64,000 bases of DNA, taken from an uncultured Chlorobiota bacterium. GTDB lineage: Bacteria; Bacteroidota; Ignavibacteria; UBA10030; UBA6906. The translations under genes and the position numbers were made by a program. A model generated the notes under the pieces. The model made no database searches, was not told the origin of the DNA, and was given only the letters and a program-made list of their open reading frames with translations. The stretch spans positions 84,272 to 148,271 of the forward strand of contig CAADGV010000023.1 of the NCBI GenBank assembly GCA_900696645.1, given 5' to 3'. Below, piece after piece: positions 48,388-58,031 of this stretch. Each line of letters opens with the position of its first letter. Positions within the stretch are counted from its first letter, which is position 1.

Positions 48388-48918
48388 ATGAAACCCGGCA
48401 TTTCCATCCTGCTGTTTTCAATCATATTTCTTGCGGGTTGCGGCAAACCTGCTCCGGAAGAGTATGTCGGCAAGGCGACGCTAGCAATCAACGAAAAGAA
48501 TTTTGCGCTCGCCCTTGAGGAATTCGAGAAGCTCATCAACGCTCATCCGGATTCCCCGCAAGCGGAAGAGGCAATGTTCACGATAGCGAAGATCCAGAGT
48601 GACGAGTTAAAGGATTTTCCGAAAGCTATTGCCGCATACAAGCGGTACATGGAAAAATACCCGAACGGCCCCCAAGCGCCGCTCGCTTTGTTTATGACCG
48701 GTTATATCTTTCACAATGAACTTCATGATCTCGATAATGCGAGATCAACATTCGAGACGTACTTGTCAAAATATCCCGACCACGAAATGGTACCGTCCGC
48801 CCGATTCGAGTTGGAGAATCTCGGGAGGCCGCCCGAGGAAATTCTGCCCAACCTTCAGGAAAAGGTGCCTGTAACTGCCGCGCAGACTGCATCAAAGCCA
48901 TCGGCAAAGAAGAACTAA
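48388..48918 (+). CDS. Tetratricopeptide-repeat lipoprotein
   Basis: A 176-residue lipoprotein. A lipobox (LAGC, modified Cys at residue 18) follows a hydrophobic signal. The mature part has three TPR-like helix pairs of the BamD/YbgF type: FALALEEFEKLINAHPDSPQA, FPKAIAAYKRYMEKYPNGPQA and LDNARSTFETYLSKYPDHEM. It may act in outer-membrane assembly, but at this length it is shorter than BamD. The DUF58 gene starts directly after its stop codon. Confidence 0.88.
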   Translation: MKPGISILLFSIIFLAGCGKPAPEEYVGKATLAINEKNFALALEEFEKLINAHPDSPQAEEAMFTIAKIQSDELKDFPKAIAAYKRYMEKYPNGPQAPLALFMTGYIFHNELHDLDNARSTFETYLSKYPDHEMVPSARFELENLGRPPEEILPNLQEKVPVTAAQTASKPSAKKN

Positions 48919-49818
48919 GTGCCCGACGATTACCGCCAATACTTGCAGCCGCAGGTCGTTTCCAAGCTTGCCAACATGGAGCTTCGGGCGCGACTGGTGG
49001 TCGAAGGGTTCATCACCGGCTTGCATAAAAGTCCGTATCACGGATTCAGCGTCGAGTTTGCCGAGCATCGGCAGTACATGCCCGGTGATGAAATCAAGCA
49101 TATTGACTGGAAGATTTACGGCAAGACTGACCGGTACTACATCAAGCAGTACGAAGAGGAGACAAATCTCAAATCGTACATCGTGCTGGATGCAAGCCGT
49201 TCAATGGATTATGCCTCTCCCGGAAACATCAGGAAGCTGGAATACGCAGCCTACCTCGCCGCATCACTTTCTTACATGATGATCAAGCAACAGGATGCGG
49301 TAGGTCTCGCGGTGTTTGACGAACAGGTATCTTCCTATCTTCCTCCTCATGCCACAAAGGGCTACCTCAGGCAGATTCTCATCGAGTTGCAGAAGCTGAA
49401 AGCCGGTAACAAAACCGGAGCGGGCAAATCGCTGCACAATGTTGCTGATCGCATCAGGCGTCGCGGGCTTGTTATCATCATCAGTGATTTGTTCGACAAT
49501 CCCGATGAAGTGATAGCTGCTTTGAAACATTTCCGGCACAAGAAGAACGAAGTTATAGTCATGCACGTGCTCGACCCGCTGGAGCGGAGTTTCGCTTTCG
49601 GCAGCGATGCCATGTTCAAGGACATGGAAACCTCCGAGCAACTAATGACACAACCTTGGCAAATTCAAAAAGCTTACCAGCGCGAAATGCATACCTTTCT
49701 CGAACGGTACAAGAAAGAATGCCGGGAGAATTACGTTGATTACGTGCTGATGGACACCGCGACGCCGTTTGATGTGGCGTTGACGCAGTACCTTCACAAG
49801 CGGGAACAATTGGGGTAA
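48919..49818 (+). CDS. DUF58 domain protein (von Willebrand-like fold)
   Basis: A 299-residue cytoplasmic protein. DUF58 hallmarks are GFSVEFAEHRQYMPGDEIKHIDWKIYGKTDRYYIKQYEEE and the MIDAS-like LDASRSMDY. It usually works with a MoxR-type AAA+ ATPase; none is seen here, so the partner is elsewhere. It starts with GTG immediately after the TPR lipoprotein stop. Confidence 0.92.
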   Translation: MPDDYRQYLQPQVVSKLANMELRARLVVEGFITGLHKSPYHGFSVEFAEHRQYMPGDEIKHIDWKIYGKTDRYYIKQYEEETNLKSYIVLDASRSMDYASPGNIRKLEYAAYLAASLSYMMIKQQDAVGLAVFDEQVSSYLPPHATKGYLRQILIELQKLKAGNKTGAGKSLHNVADRIRRRGLVIIISDLFDNPDEVIAALKHFRHKKNEVIVMHVLDPLERSFAFGSDAMFKDMETSEQLMTQPWQIQKAYQREMHTFLERYKKECRENYVDYVLMDTATPFDVALTQYLHKREQLG

Positions 49819-49822
49819 AAAA

Positions 49823-49852
49823 GGAGTGCTCGCAACAACGCGAACACTTCCC
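49823..49852. terminator. Possible bidirectional terminator after the DUF58 gene
   Basis: GGAGTG-C-TCGC and GCGA-A-CACTTCC form an imperfect hairpin preceded by AAAAAA. It lies between two convergent genes. Confidence 0.4.
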
Positions 49853-49877
49853 GTGACTCTCACTGCCCTCCGACTTC

Positions 49878-50372
49878 TTACTGCCGTGTCATTCTCGTTA
49901 CGACAAGATTTCCGTCTGAAATGGTTTTCGTAGCGCCGCCTCCCGGTTGTTGCCCGACAAAGTTGAATGTCCCCTCGAACCGTCCGGCCGTTGTGTCACA
50001 AGTTGTAAGAGTAAGTGTGCCGGATTGTGAATGGTACAAGAGGCCGCCGGTTTCGTACGTGAGCCATGCTTGGTTGAAATTCTGGGCGGCAGTTTGGGCA
50101 CCCGTCCGTGGAAGAATATGAAACTCCAGCACTTCCACACCGCCGGCGTACGCAAACACATCGATTTCCCTGTTGTTTGGAGGGATGCCGAGCGTGTACA
50201 GCACGGCATGGGCGGAATCCACGGTGACGGCAGTACCGTCCACTTTGAATGTGAATGATCCGGTTGTCGGCGGCGGCGTGTTGCCGGTGGGATTGTTTTC
50301 GTCTTTCTTGCATGCACTTATGAGAATCGATGCGCACAGCACGGCAACGACGAAGGCTGTTCGAGTTGTCAT
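49878..50372 (-). CDS. Putative lipoprotein of unknown function
   Basis: A 164-residue secreted protein. A lipobox (ISAC, Cys at residue 21) is followed by a KKDENNPTGNTPPPTTG spacer and then FTFKVDGTAVTVDSAHAVLY, a beta-rich domain. The C-terminal LTLTTCDTTAGRFEGTFNFVGQ and KTISDGNLVVTRMTRQ resemble the DUF6252-like small lipoproteins common in Bacteroidota. AAGGA precedes the ATG. Confidence 0.8.
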   Translation of the reverse strand: MTTRTAFVVAVLCASILISACKKDENNPTGNTPPPTTGSFTFKVDGTAVTVDSAHAVLYTLGIPPNNREIDVFAYAGGVEVLEFHILPRTGAQTAAQNFNQAWLTYETGGLLYHSQSGTLTLTTCDTTAGRFEGTFNFVGQQPGGGATKTISDGNLVVTRMTRQ

Positions 50373-50501
50373 ACACTTCCTTTTTGGAGGTTGTTGGTTA
50401 ATAGTTGATTAGTGTGAATCAACACCAAGATGAAATTTCGTGCTTCAGTCTCAATACCTCCTTTGGGTGATTCTTCAAGCATTCGTTGCATGCGGCAAGA
50501 A

Positions 50502-50530
50502 TTGAATTCCTCCCCCAATTCCTTTATCAT
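50502..50530 (+). promoter_or_regulatory. Predicted promoter of uvrA
   Basis: TTGAAT (50502-50507) and TATCAT (50525-50530) are 17 bp apart. The uvrA ATG is 33 bp after the -10 box, giving a short leader. No LexA-like palindrome is seen. Confidence 0.6.
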
Positions 50531-50562
50531 AATGGACAAACAGTCGCTCATTTTTGTTCATT

Positions 50563-53559
50563 ATGCCCAAACGTACTGCCGCGCAACCGACTCTCGATTT
50601 CACACCGAACGGACAAGAGAATATTGTCATCCGTGGCGCCCGCGTTCATAATCTCAAGAACATCGATGTAGATATTCCCCGCGACAAACTTGTTGTTATT
50701 ACCGGCCTCTCCGGTTCCGGCAAATCGAGTCTCGCTTTCGATACGATTTATGCCGAGGGTCAGCGCCGATACGTCGAGAGTCTTTCCGCGTATGCCCGCC
50801 AGTTTCTCGATGTGATGGAACGTCCCGACGTTGATTACATTGAAGGACTCAGTCCGGCAATTTCCATTGAACAAAAAACCGTCAGCAATAATCCACGCTC
50901 AACTGTCGGAACGGTAACGGAAATTTATGACTATCTTCGTCTTCTCTTTGCACGCTGCGGTACGCAATACTGCTACAACTGCGGACGCAGGGTTACGAAG
51001 CAGACTACCGATCAGATCATCGACAGCATCATGAAACTGCCGGAAGGCACGAAGGTCCAGATCCTTGCGCCGGTTGTAAAAGGAAGAAAAGGCCACTATC
51101 GTGAGTTGTTTGAAGAGATTCTGAAGGATGGCTTTCTGCGCGTCCGGATCGACGGTGTCGTGAAGGAAATATCGAAGGGCCTGCAAGCCGACCGGTACAA
51201 AGTCCACAACATTGAGATTGTTGTTGATAGAATTGTTGTAAAGAAAGAAGCCCGCTCGCGCATCGCCGACTCGGTGGAAGTGGCTCTTCGCTTCGGTGCG
51301 GGTGTCGCAATTGCCAACGTTGACCGGAATGGCGCGGCCGAGCAGCCGAAAGTCCTCACGAAAAGCCTCTCGAAAAAGAAATCCGCGCAGCCAAAACAAG
51401 CCGGCGAGGATATTCTCTTCAGCAGACATCTCTCATGTGGATTCTGCAACATCAGTTATGAAGACCCTGCTCCGAACTCGTTTTCGTTCAACTCGCCCTA
51501 CGGCTCATGCCCGACGTGTGACGGGTTGGGAGAGATCAAGGAACTCGACCTTGATCTCATCATTCCCGACGCGTCGCTTACAATCAATCAGGAAGGGCTG
51601 GCTCCGCTCGGCAAACCGAGGCAGACATGGGCATGGAGTCAGGTGCGTGCAGTTGCCAAACGCTACAAGTTCGATTTCGATACCCCGATAGGCAAAATTC
51701 CGAAAAAAGCGAAAGACATATTGCTGTACGGCGCGGGTGACGAAAAATTTGAGATCGAATACCGCTATCAGAGCGGCCGAACGGTAATGTACAAGCATCG
51801 CTTCGGCGGATTGTTGGATGTGCTGAAGCATTACTATGACGAAGCCAGCTCGAACAACATCCGCGAGTGGGTGGAAGCCTACATGAACACAAAACCCTGC
51901 CCGGATTGCAAAGGCGGGCGCCTCAAGAAGGAAAGTTTAGCGATCAAGCTGGAAGACGCGGCAACGAAGAAGCAGTTCAATATTCAGGATGTCGTTTCGT
52001 TGTCGGTTGAAGAGGGGGCGGAGTTCTTCAAGAACCTGAAGCTCACCGACAGGCAAATGTTAATAGCCACACAAATTCTGAAAGAAATCCGGCAACGATT
52101 GGAATTTCTTCACAACGTAGGACTCGACTACCTGACGCTCGACCGCTCTGCCCGGTCTCTTTCCGGCGGTGAAGGGCAGCGCATCCGGCTTGCAACACAA
52201 ATCGGTTCGCAGCTTGTCGGCGTGCTGTATATTCTCGACGAGCCGAGCATTGGCTTGCACCAGCGGGATAACATCAAGCTCATTGATTCTCTCAAATCGT
52301 TGAGAGATTTGGGTAACACCGTCGTCGTCGTCGAACACGACAAGGAAATGATTGAGAGCGCCGACTATGTGCTTGACCTCGGTCCGGGTGCCGGCGAGCA
52401 CGGGGGTTATGTGGTGACTTCAGGGCATCCGTCAAAACTTGAGTTGAGGAATGACACTATCCACACGAATGGCGACAGTGTGTTTGATTCTGTTTCGTAC
52501 ACAGCCCAGTATCTCTTCGGAAAAAGAAAGATTGAAATTCCGAAGGAGCGGAGAAACGGCAACGGCAAGTTCGTCACGCTCGAGGGGGCACGCGGGAACA
52601 ATCTCCGGAGTGTGACTCTGAAAGTGCCTCTTGGTACCCTCGTGTGTGTTACAGGCGTAAGCGGATCGGGCAAATCTTCCCTTATTGGTGAAACACTGTA
52701 CCCGATTCTGTCGCGAAAATTCTATCAGGCGAAGCTCGTTCCTCTTCCCTACAAAAAGATCGACGGGCTCGAACATATTGACAAAGTTGTCGATATCGAT
52801 CAATCACCAATCGGTAGAACACCCCGGTCAAATCCTGCCACGTACACGGGAGCGTTCGGGCTGATACGCGATCTGTTCACGCAACTTCCTGAAGCGAAGA
52901 TACGCGGGTATAAGCCGGGACGCTTCAGCTTCAATGTTGCCGGCGGCAGATGCGAAAACTGCGAAGGCGACGGGGTGAAGAAGATAGAAATGAACTTCCT
53001 GCCTGATGTGTACGTTTTGTGCGACGTCTGCAAGGGAAAGCGTTACAACCGTGAGACGCTGCAGGTTTTGTACAAAGGCAAGTCCATTGCTGACATTCTC
53101 GAAATGACGGTTTCGGAAGCGGTGGGATTTTTCAGCGAGATTCCGGGTCTTCAGCGAAAACTCTCAACACTGAACGATGTCGGCCTCGGCTACATCCGGC
53201 TTGGACAGCAGGCAACGACGTTGAGCGGGGGAGAGGCGCAGCGCGTGAAACTCTCAACCGAGTTATCGAAAATCGGAACCGGAAACACGCTGTACATTCT
53301 CGACGAGCCGACAACGGGTCTGCATTTTGAGGACATCCGCATGTTGCTGAATGTCCTGAATCGGCTTGTTGAAAAAGGCAACACCGTGGTTGTGATTGAA
53401 CATAACCTCGATGTCATCAAGACTGCCGACTGGGTGATTGATCTCGGTCCGGGCGGGGGCAAGTCGGGTGGGAATATTGTCGCTGAAGGAACGCCTGAAG
53501 CTGTGGCAAAGGCAAGCAGTTCGGTGACAGGGGAATTTCTGCGAGCAGAGCTGGATTGA
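50563..53559 (+). CDS. uvrA: Excinuclease ABC subunit A
   Basis: A 998-residue damage-recognition ATPase of nucleotide excision repair. It has two ABC modules with Walker [10 protein letters not shown] and GVSGSGKSS, signatures [12 protein letters not shown] and [11 protein letters not shown], and Walker [11 protein letters not shown] and [10 protein letters not shown]. The zinc modules are CGFC..CPTC and CENC..CDVC. A Lys/Ser-rich insert ([15 protein letters not shown]) lies near residue 270. The ATG at 50563 is chosen over a TTG at 50554. No ribosome site is obvious. Confidence 0.98.
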   Translation: MPKRTAAQPTLDFTPNGQENIVIRGARVHNLKNIDVDIPRDKLVVITGLSGSGKSSLAFDTIYAEGQRRYVESLSAYARQFLDVMERPDVDYIEGLSPAISIEQKTVSNNPRSTVGTVTEIYDYLRLLFARCGTQYCYNCGRRVTKQTTDQIIDSIMKLPEGTKVQILAPVVKGRKGHYRELFEEILKDGFLRVRIDGVVKEISKGLQADRYKVHNIEIVVDRIVVKKEARSRIADSVEVALRFGAGVAIANVDRNGAAEQPKVLTKSLSKKKSAQPKQAGEDILFSRHLSCGFCNISYEDPAPNSFSFNSPYGSCPTCDGLGEIKELDLDLIIPDASLTINQEGLAPLGKPRQTWAWSQVRAVAKRYKFDFDTPIGKIPKKAKDILLYGAGDEKFEIEYRYQSGRTVMYKHRFGGLLDVLKHYYDEASSNNIREWVEAYMNTKPCPDCKGGRLKKESLAIKLEDAATKKQFNIQDVVSLSVEEGAEFFKNLKLTDRQMLIATQILKEIRQRLEFLHNVGLDYLTLDRSARSLSGGEGQRIRLATQIGSQLVGVLYILDEPSIGLHQRDNIKLIDSLKSLRDLGNTVVVVEHDKEMIESADYVLDLGPGAGEHGGYVVTSGHPSKLELRNDTIHTNGDSVFDSVSYTAQYLFGKRKIEIPKERRNGNGKFVTLEGARGNNLRSVTLKVPLGTLVCVTGVSGSGKSSLIGETLYPILSRKFYQAKLVPLPYKKIDGLEHIDKVVDIDQSPIGRTPRSNPATYTGAFGLIRDLFTQLPEAKIRGYKPGRFSFNVAGGRCENCEGDGVKKIEMNFLPDVYVLCDVCKGKRYNRETLQVLYKGKSIADILEMTVSEAVGFFSEIPGLQRKLSTLNDVGLGYIRLGQQATTLSGGEAQRVKLSTELSKIGTGNTLYILDEPTTGLHFEDIRMLLNVLNRLVEKGNTVVVIEHNLDVIKTADWVIDLGPGGGKSGGNIVAEGTPEAVAKASSSVTGEFLRAELD

Positions 53560-53582
53560 GTTGTTGGTAGTGTTTCATTCGC

Positions 53583-53611
53583 TTGCTCTTTCTTCCGAAT
53601 CTGAATAGATT
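53583..53611 (+). promoter_or_regulatory. Predicted promoter of the LVIVD-repeat T9SS cargo gene
   Basis: TTGCTC (53583-53588) and TAGATT (53606-53611) with 17-bp spacing lie 45 bp upstream of the start codon. Confidence 0.4.
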
Positions 53612-53656
53612 GTTCGCCAATAAAACTGTTCTTTGCTTTTCGATAAAGGGGAATTC

Positions 53657-55627
53657 ATGAAAGCTCTGTGGATGTGTGCAGTTGGATTTTTCCTATTTCA
53701 TTCTCTTGCTGTTGCTCAACCTGCCTCGGTAACACTTCTCGGCACCATTAAACCCAATCGCGGAACAACTGGCGGCGTTTCATTCGCCGGGTGTTGGGGC
53801 TACACCGCTCCCGACGGACGTGAGTACGCCATTCTCGGAACAGCCACGGGAACCTCAATCATCGATATCACCAATGCCTCATCTCCGGTTGAGGTTGGAC
53901 ACATTACCGGCGCAACATCGCTGTGGAAAGAGGTGAAGTCATACAGTCACTACGCCTATGCCGTAGCTGATGTGAATGGAAGTCAGGGCCTGCAGATTAT
54001 CAATCTTGCCGATCTCCCGAACAGCATCTCGCTTGACACAACAATACTAAGCCTTGGCGGCTTCAGTATTCTCCAATCTCACACAATCTCCATACACGAC
54101 GGATACCTGTATCTGAACGGCACCGCCAGCGGCATGATCATCGCAAGCTTGGCAAATCCCCGTCGTCCCCAGTATCTCGGCAGATGGACAACGCGCTACG
54201 TTCACGATTCGTACATTCGTAACGACACAATTTTTGCGGCAGCCATCAACAACGGCCGGCTCGATATTATCGATGGCCGGAACAAAGCAACTCCTTCTTT
54301 GATTGCAAGCATTGCCTACACAGGCGGCGGCACTCATAACGTGTGGACAACAAAAGACCGCAGATACGCGATAACGACTGACGAGGTCGGCTCGACGGCG
54401 AAGAACCTGAAAGTATGGGATATGCAGAATCTGCCGACGGTATCAACAACTCCTGTTGCGACCTTCACGCCCAACCCCGCGGATATTGTGCACAATGTGT
54501 TTATCCGGGGAGACTACGCTTATGTGGCATGGTACACTGCGGGCTTGCGCGTGGTTGACATTGCCAACCCGACGAGTCCTGCCGATGCCGGAGGCTATGA
54601 TACATCTACCCAGCCACCCGGTTCTTACAATGGTATGTGGGCGTGTTATCCCTATTTTCCGTCAGGAAAGATTATCGGTTCCGACATGCAGAACGGTTTG
54701 TATATTTTCAGTTTTTCCAACCTTGCGCCGAGGCAGAACACGACATTGCTCGAACCGGCAGACAACTCAACTCTGGTCGGCGTTGCCGATGTCCATTTCA
54801 AGTGGACAAGAGCCGCCGACCTCAACAAGGACCCGCATTACTATCTTGTAAGAATAACCGGAACGAGTCTCGATACAACGCTCCGGGCAAGCGACACGAC
54901 ATTGATTTACGGAGTAGAGGGTGGAATCGTGAGCGGGCATTCGTACACCTGGAATGTCACAACGAAAGACGAATTCAACACCACCCTCAGCGAACAGACC
55001 TTTCAGTTCTCTTACAGCAGCACGCCGGTTCCCATCGTTCTGGCATCATTTACGGCCACAGCAACAGGGAATGGAGTCGTTCGGCTGAATTGGAGAACGC
55101 TTTCCGAGTTCCAAAACTACGGCTTTGAAGTGCAGAGAAGCCAAGGAATTCCCACTCACTTCTTAACACTCCCTAATAGTTTTGTCCCCGGGCAGGGGAC
55201 AACCAACATCCCGCACGATTACGTATTCTTCGATAGTACGGCAACTCCGGGACTCTGGTACTACAGGCTGAAACAAATCAACCTTGACAGCACATTCACT
55301 TTTGTGGACCCTGTTGCGGTCAATGTTCTGACATCCGTCGGAAGAAATACAGCAGCGCCTTCATACTCGTTGAATCAGAATTATCCGAATCCGTTCAATC
55401 CTTCCACGAAGATCGAGTTTACACTCAAGAGCGGAGGGTTCACAACATTGAAAGTGTACAACCTCCTGGGACAAGAAGTTGCGACATTGGTAAACGGAAC
55501 GTTGAACGCGGGACGCCATTCGCTCGGGCTTGATATCAACAACATGCAGTTGACATCGGGCATTTATTTTTATAAACTTGTGTCAGGAGGTTTCAGCGAA
55601 ACGATGAAGATGATTGTTGCAAAGTAA
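53657..55627 (+). CDS. Secreted choice-of-anchor B / LVIVD-repeat protein with T9SS sorting domain
   Basis: A 656-residue secreted protein. A signal peptide (ALWMCAVGFFLFHSLAVAQ) leads to a beta-propeller-like region of LVIVD repeats (residues ~25-360; GTSIIDITNASSPVEVGHI, LRVVDIANPTSPADAGGY). A fibronectin-like segment follows at ~370-450. A ~100-residue domain at ~457-555 (NYGFEVQRS, WYYRLKQINLD) is shared with the metallophosphoesterase at 61854. The end is a type A T9SS sorting domain (NQNYPNPFNPSTKIEF, GIYFYKLV). The ATG at 53657 has AAGGGG ahead. It is likely displayed on or released from the cell surface. Confidence 0.92.
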   Translation: MKALWMCAVGFFLFHSLAVAQPASVTLLGTIKPNRGTTGGVSFAGCWGYTAPDGREYAILGTATGTSIIDITNASSPVEVGHITGATSLWKEVKSYSHYAYAVADVNGSQGLQIINLADLPNSISLDTTILSLGGFSILQSHTISIHDGYLYLNGTASGMIIASLANPRRPQYLGRWTTRYVHDSYIRNDTIFAAAINNGRLDIIDGRNKATPSLIASIAYTGGGTHNVWTTKDRRYAITTDEVGSTAKNLKVWDMQNLPTVSTTPVATFTPNPADIVHNVFIRGDYAYVAWYTAGLRVVDIANPTSPADAGGYDTSTQPPGSYNGMWACYPYFPSGKIIGSDMQNGLYIFSFSNLAPRQNTTLLEPADNSTLVGVADVHFKWTRAADLNKDPHYYLVRITGTSLDTTLRASDTTLIYGVEGGIVSGHSYTWNVTTKDEFNTTLSEQTFQFSYSSTPVPIVLASFTATATGNGVVRLNWRTLSEFQNYGFEVQRSQGIPTHFLTLPNSFVPGQGTTNIPHDYVFFDSTATPGLWYYRLKQINLDSTFTFVDPVAVNVLTSVGRNTAAPSYSLNQNYPNPFNPSTKIEFTLKSGGFTTLKVYNLLGQEVATLVNGTLNAGRHSLGLDINNMQLTSGIYFYKLVSGGFSETMKMIVAK

Positions 55628-55680
55628 CGTCAGTCTTATTCAGCTCCACTGAGACGGAGTTCAGGGGAGTGCATGATGTT

Positions 55681-55708
55681 CGCCCGCGTAAACTTGTTTG
55701 CGCGGGCG
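55681..55708. terminator. Bidirectional terminator between convergent genes
   Basis: CGCCCGCG and CGCGGGCG form a perfect 8-bp GC stem with a 12-base loop, followed by ATTGCATTT. It lies between the T9SS cargo gene and the DUF2279 gene. Confidence 0.6.
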
Positions 55709-55721
55709 ATTGCATTTCCAA

Positions 55722-56579
55722 TCAGTTCTTGTGGAACAGGTAGTAACGGGGGCTTTTCCGTTCGGTGAATTTGATCGCGGGGGCAGGAACGTGAAGCTTG
55801 TCGACGGTTTTTGTGAGAAGCAGAAGTTCCTGATTGTTTGGCTGGAAGAGTGATTCAAGACTGATGTCGAACCCGATGACAAACTCGCGTTTCGTCCATC
55901 CGTCATCGACCCCCATCCCGACTGCCAGCTGAAGCCAGTCAGGCCAATAGGGTTCAATAGAAGAAGGGAGGAGGTTGTTGATATCGCATGTCAGCCAGTA
56001 CGTATGGTCGTCGTAATGTTCAACGAGGCGGATGGGAAATCTGTAACCGTCGTTTGGCACATAACTCCATTTGAAGTTGAAGTTTTTCAAGAAGGGAATT
56101 TTCGTTTGCATGTAACCGTAGGCGACGCCTGCAAGATTAAACGTCAGGTCCTGATAGTCGAATCCGTATTGCGGTGTAAGCCCGTCCCCGATTTCCACTG
56201 CAAGTGCAAAAAACGTAGCGCTTCCCAGTGCCCACCAATCTGCCGTTGAGCTTTCATATCCACCCCACAGCATGATGTTCCGGAACATGTGGAAGTAGAA
56301 GTACGATGTGTAGAGATGCCCGATCTTGTCAATGCCGCGCGCATAGCCGTTCAACCAATTCTCAGTTACAAAATGAAAGCCGCCGCCCGCGTTTCTCCAC
56401 CAGCTATCGTAACACCAATACAATGAGAGGCCCAACAGTCCGCCGACTGCGCCCGTTGCAACGATCTTGCGGCCTGTGAAATCAGGATTGTACCGGAATC
56501 CGTCGGTGAGTTGGAGGGTGTCCTGAGCATGGCTGAGCGATGAACATGCCAGCAGGAGAACAAGGATGGCTTTCTTCAT
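55722..56579 (-). CDS. DUF2279 family envelope protein
   Basis: A 285-residue secreted protein with a signal peptide (AILVLLLACSSLSHAQ). The central FHFVTENWLNGYARGIDKIGHLYTSYFYFHMFRN, ADWWALGSATFFALAVEIGDGLTP and FDYQDLTFNLAGVAYGYMQ match the DUF2279 (YfiM-like) pattern, with several hydrophobic stretches. The family function is unknown. It is followed upstream by a second envelope gene 6 bp away on the same strand, so the pair is probably one unit. Confidence 0.82.
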   Translation of the reverse strand: MKKAILVLLLACSSLSHAQDTLQLTDGFRYNPDFTGRKIVATGAVGGLLGLSLYWCYDSWWRNAGGGFHFVTENWLNGYARGIDKIGHLYTSYFYFHMFRNIMLWGGYESSTADWWALGSATFFALAVEIGDGLTPQYGFDYQDLTFNLAGVAYGYMQTKIPFLKNFNFKWSYVPNDGYRFPIRLVEHYDDHTYWLTCDINNLLPSSIEPYWPDWLQLAVGMGVDDGWTKREFVIGFDISLESLFQPNNQELLLLTKTVDKLHVPAPAIKFTERKSPRYYLFHKN

Positions 56580-56585
56580 TTCCCC

Positions 56586-57476
56586 CTAAAAATCAATGTA
56601 TGCCGATATGAGATTGTTGGTGGCTTTCGTCATGTAGAACTGCCCTCTCTCCTCAAATCCTGCCCGCAAAGTGTACGCAAGCCGGAGGCCGTAGTTCAAT
56701 CGAGGGAAAAGTCTCACTCCAACTTGAAAACTGCGGATGCTTCCCCAGCCGACTTCTTCCTTTACTTTCACATCAAACGCGCCGTACAGCGTTATTTCGT
56801 CGTGCAAGGCGATGTTGCCAACGTGTGCCCCGATCTGAAAAAGCCAGGGCTTGTGTTGAATTGGCTGCGTGCCGAAGCTGTAATTGAATCCTCCGTACAC
56901 ATACCCGCCGATGACGGGAAGATCGTATGCTGCATTCAGCGTGATGTAATCGTTAACATGCTGAATGGAGTTCTTACCGTATAACTCAATGGCATCATCG
57001 GCAAAGTGACAGCTAATGTGGCCCAACGCGATCCGCAACGCAAGTTCCGACAAACGGATGTCAACGGGAAAATCCACCTTATAGTCAACCGTGTACACTT
57101 CAAGGTGCCCGGGTCTCTTGACCAATCTGTTGAAGATTGTCACTGCGACACTGCCCTGAAGGGTTATGTTCTTGGCATTTACCTGTACCAACGGAATTGA
57201 ACCGCCCACGGCTCCGATCCAATCCCTGTTTTCTGTGACGCGTGAAAGCGAAAGCTGGTGTGCAAGGCCGTCGGCGGTGAACACCGGAAAGATTTTCTTG
57301 CCGGGAAAGACTTGCAGATGTGAAAGGGAGTCCCGATTCTCTTGTTCGGGCAGGGCTGTGCCCGTGAGCAGCAAAAGAAGAATGCCAACCGTGGTTTTGC
57401 TGCGTGAAGTTCTTTGTACCAATGTCGTGATCCGGTGAATGATAGTGGTGTGAACAAGAACGAGGCAGGCTCTCAA
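56586..57476 (-). CDS. Putative outer-membrane protein, DUF1207-like
   Basis: A protein of up to 296 residues with an N-terminal signal (TTVGILLLLLTGTALPEQ). LQVFPGKKIFPVFTADGLAHQLSLSRV and GAVGGSIPLVQV resemble the DUF1207 family. The remainder alternates short beta-strands (YVYGGFNYSFGTQP, QVGVRLFPRLNYGLRLAYTLRAGFEERGQFY) as in outer-membrane barrels. The TTG at 57476 follows directly on the comEA-like stop; a TTG at 57422 is an alternative start. It is adjacent to the DUF2279 gene. Confidence 0.7.
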   Translation of the reverse strand: MRACLVLVHTTIIHRITTLVQRTSRSKTTVGILLLLLTGTALPEQENRDSLSHLQVFPGKKIFPVFTADGLAHQLSLSRVTENRDWIGAVGGSIPLVQVNAKNITLQGSVAVTIFNRLVKRPGHLEVYTVDYKVDFPVDIRLSELALRIALGHISCHFADDAIELYGKNSIQHVNDYITLNAAYDLPVIGGYVYGGFNYSFGTQPIQHKPWLFQIGAHVGNIALHDEITLYGAFDVKVKEEVGWGSIRSFQVGVRLFPRLNYGLRLAYTLRAGFEERGQFYMTKATNNLISAYIDF

Positions 57477-57944
57477 TTACTGCACTCTGGCAAGCGGTCG
57501 GATTTTCTCGAGTTTCTTCGTCCCGATCCCTTTCACTTTGAGGAGTTCTTCGACCGAATTGAATCTCCCGTTTGCATTCCTGTACTCGATAATGCGCTCG
57601 GCATACGTTTCCCCGACTCCGGGCAGGCTCATGAGTTGTGTTTTGCCGGCAGTATTGATGTTAACAACAGCGGTGCGCGGCGTTTTGTGTGACAATGCTT
57701 CCGCAGGTTTTGCGGAATCAACTGAAGCCGTCGCTAACTGCGCGTGTTTTCGAGCGGCCTCGGCATACAGGCTGTCCTGTCTGGTATAGTCGAACTGCTG
57801 CGTGCTATCAGCCTCTGGATTCTCTTTCGGCTGCAACCATCGAATGCCGGTTCCGACAAGAAAAACCGTCGAAAGCGTGAGGATGGAAACCGCCTCTTTG
57901 CGAGTGAATCCGACTGTATCCTGAATCCTCTTGAGGACCCTCAT
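57477..57944 (-). CDS. ComEA-like helix-hairpin-helix protein
   Basis: A 155-residue membrane-anchored DNA-binding protein. An N-terminal helix (AVSILTLSTVFLVGTGIRWL) anchors it. The ComEA helix-hairpin-helix domain is at ~95-155: VNINTAGKTQLMSLPGVGETYAERIIEYR and FNSVEELLKVKGIGTKKLEKI. In ComEA this domain binds incoming DNA during natural transformation. GGAGGTG lies ahead of the ATG. No other competence gene is here. Confidence 0.9.
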   Translation of the reverse strand: MRVLKRIQDTVGFTRKEAVSILTLSTVFLVGTGIRWLQPKENPEADSTQQFDYTRQDSLYAEAARKHAQLATASVDSAKPAEALSHKTPRTAVVNINTAGKTQLMSLPGVGETYAERIIEYRNANGRFNSVEELLKVKGIGTKKLEKIRPLARVQ

Positions 57945-57975
57945 TGTTCACCTCCGGAAGTTCGCAGCGTGCATG

Positions 57976-57997
57976 AAAACGGGCAGCCTTCCGCCCG
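57976..57997 (-). terminator. Predicted terminator after dnaJ
   Basis: On the minus strand CGGGC and GCCCG pair around an 8-base loop, followed by TTTTC. It lies 35 bp after the dnaJ stop. Confidence 0.5.
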
Positions 57998-58031
57998 GCA
58001 CGCTTGTCAGCCAAGAGTGTAATGGAATGAA

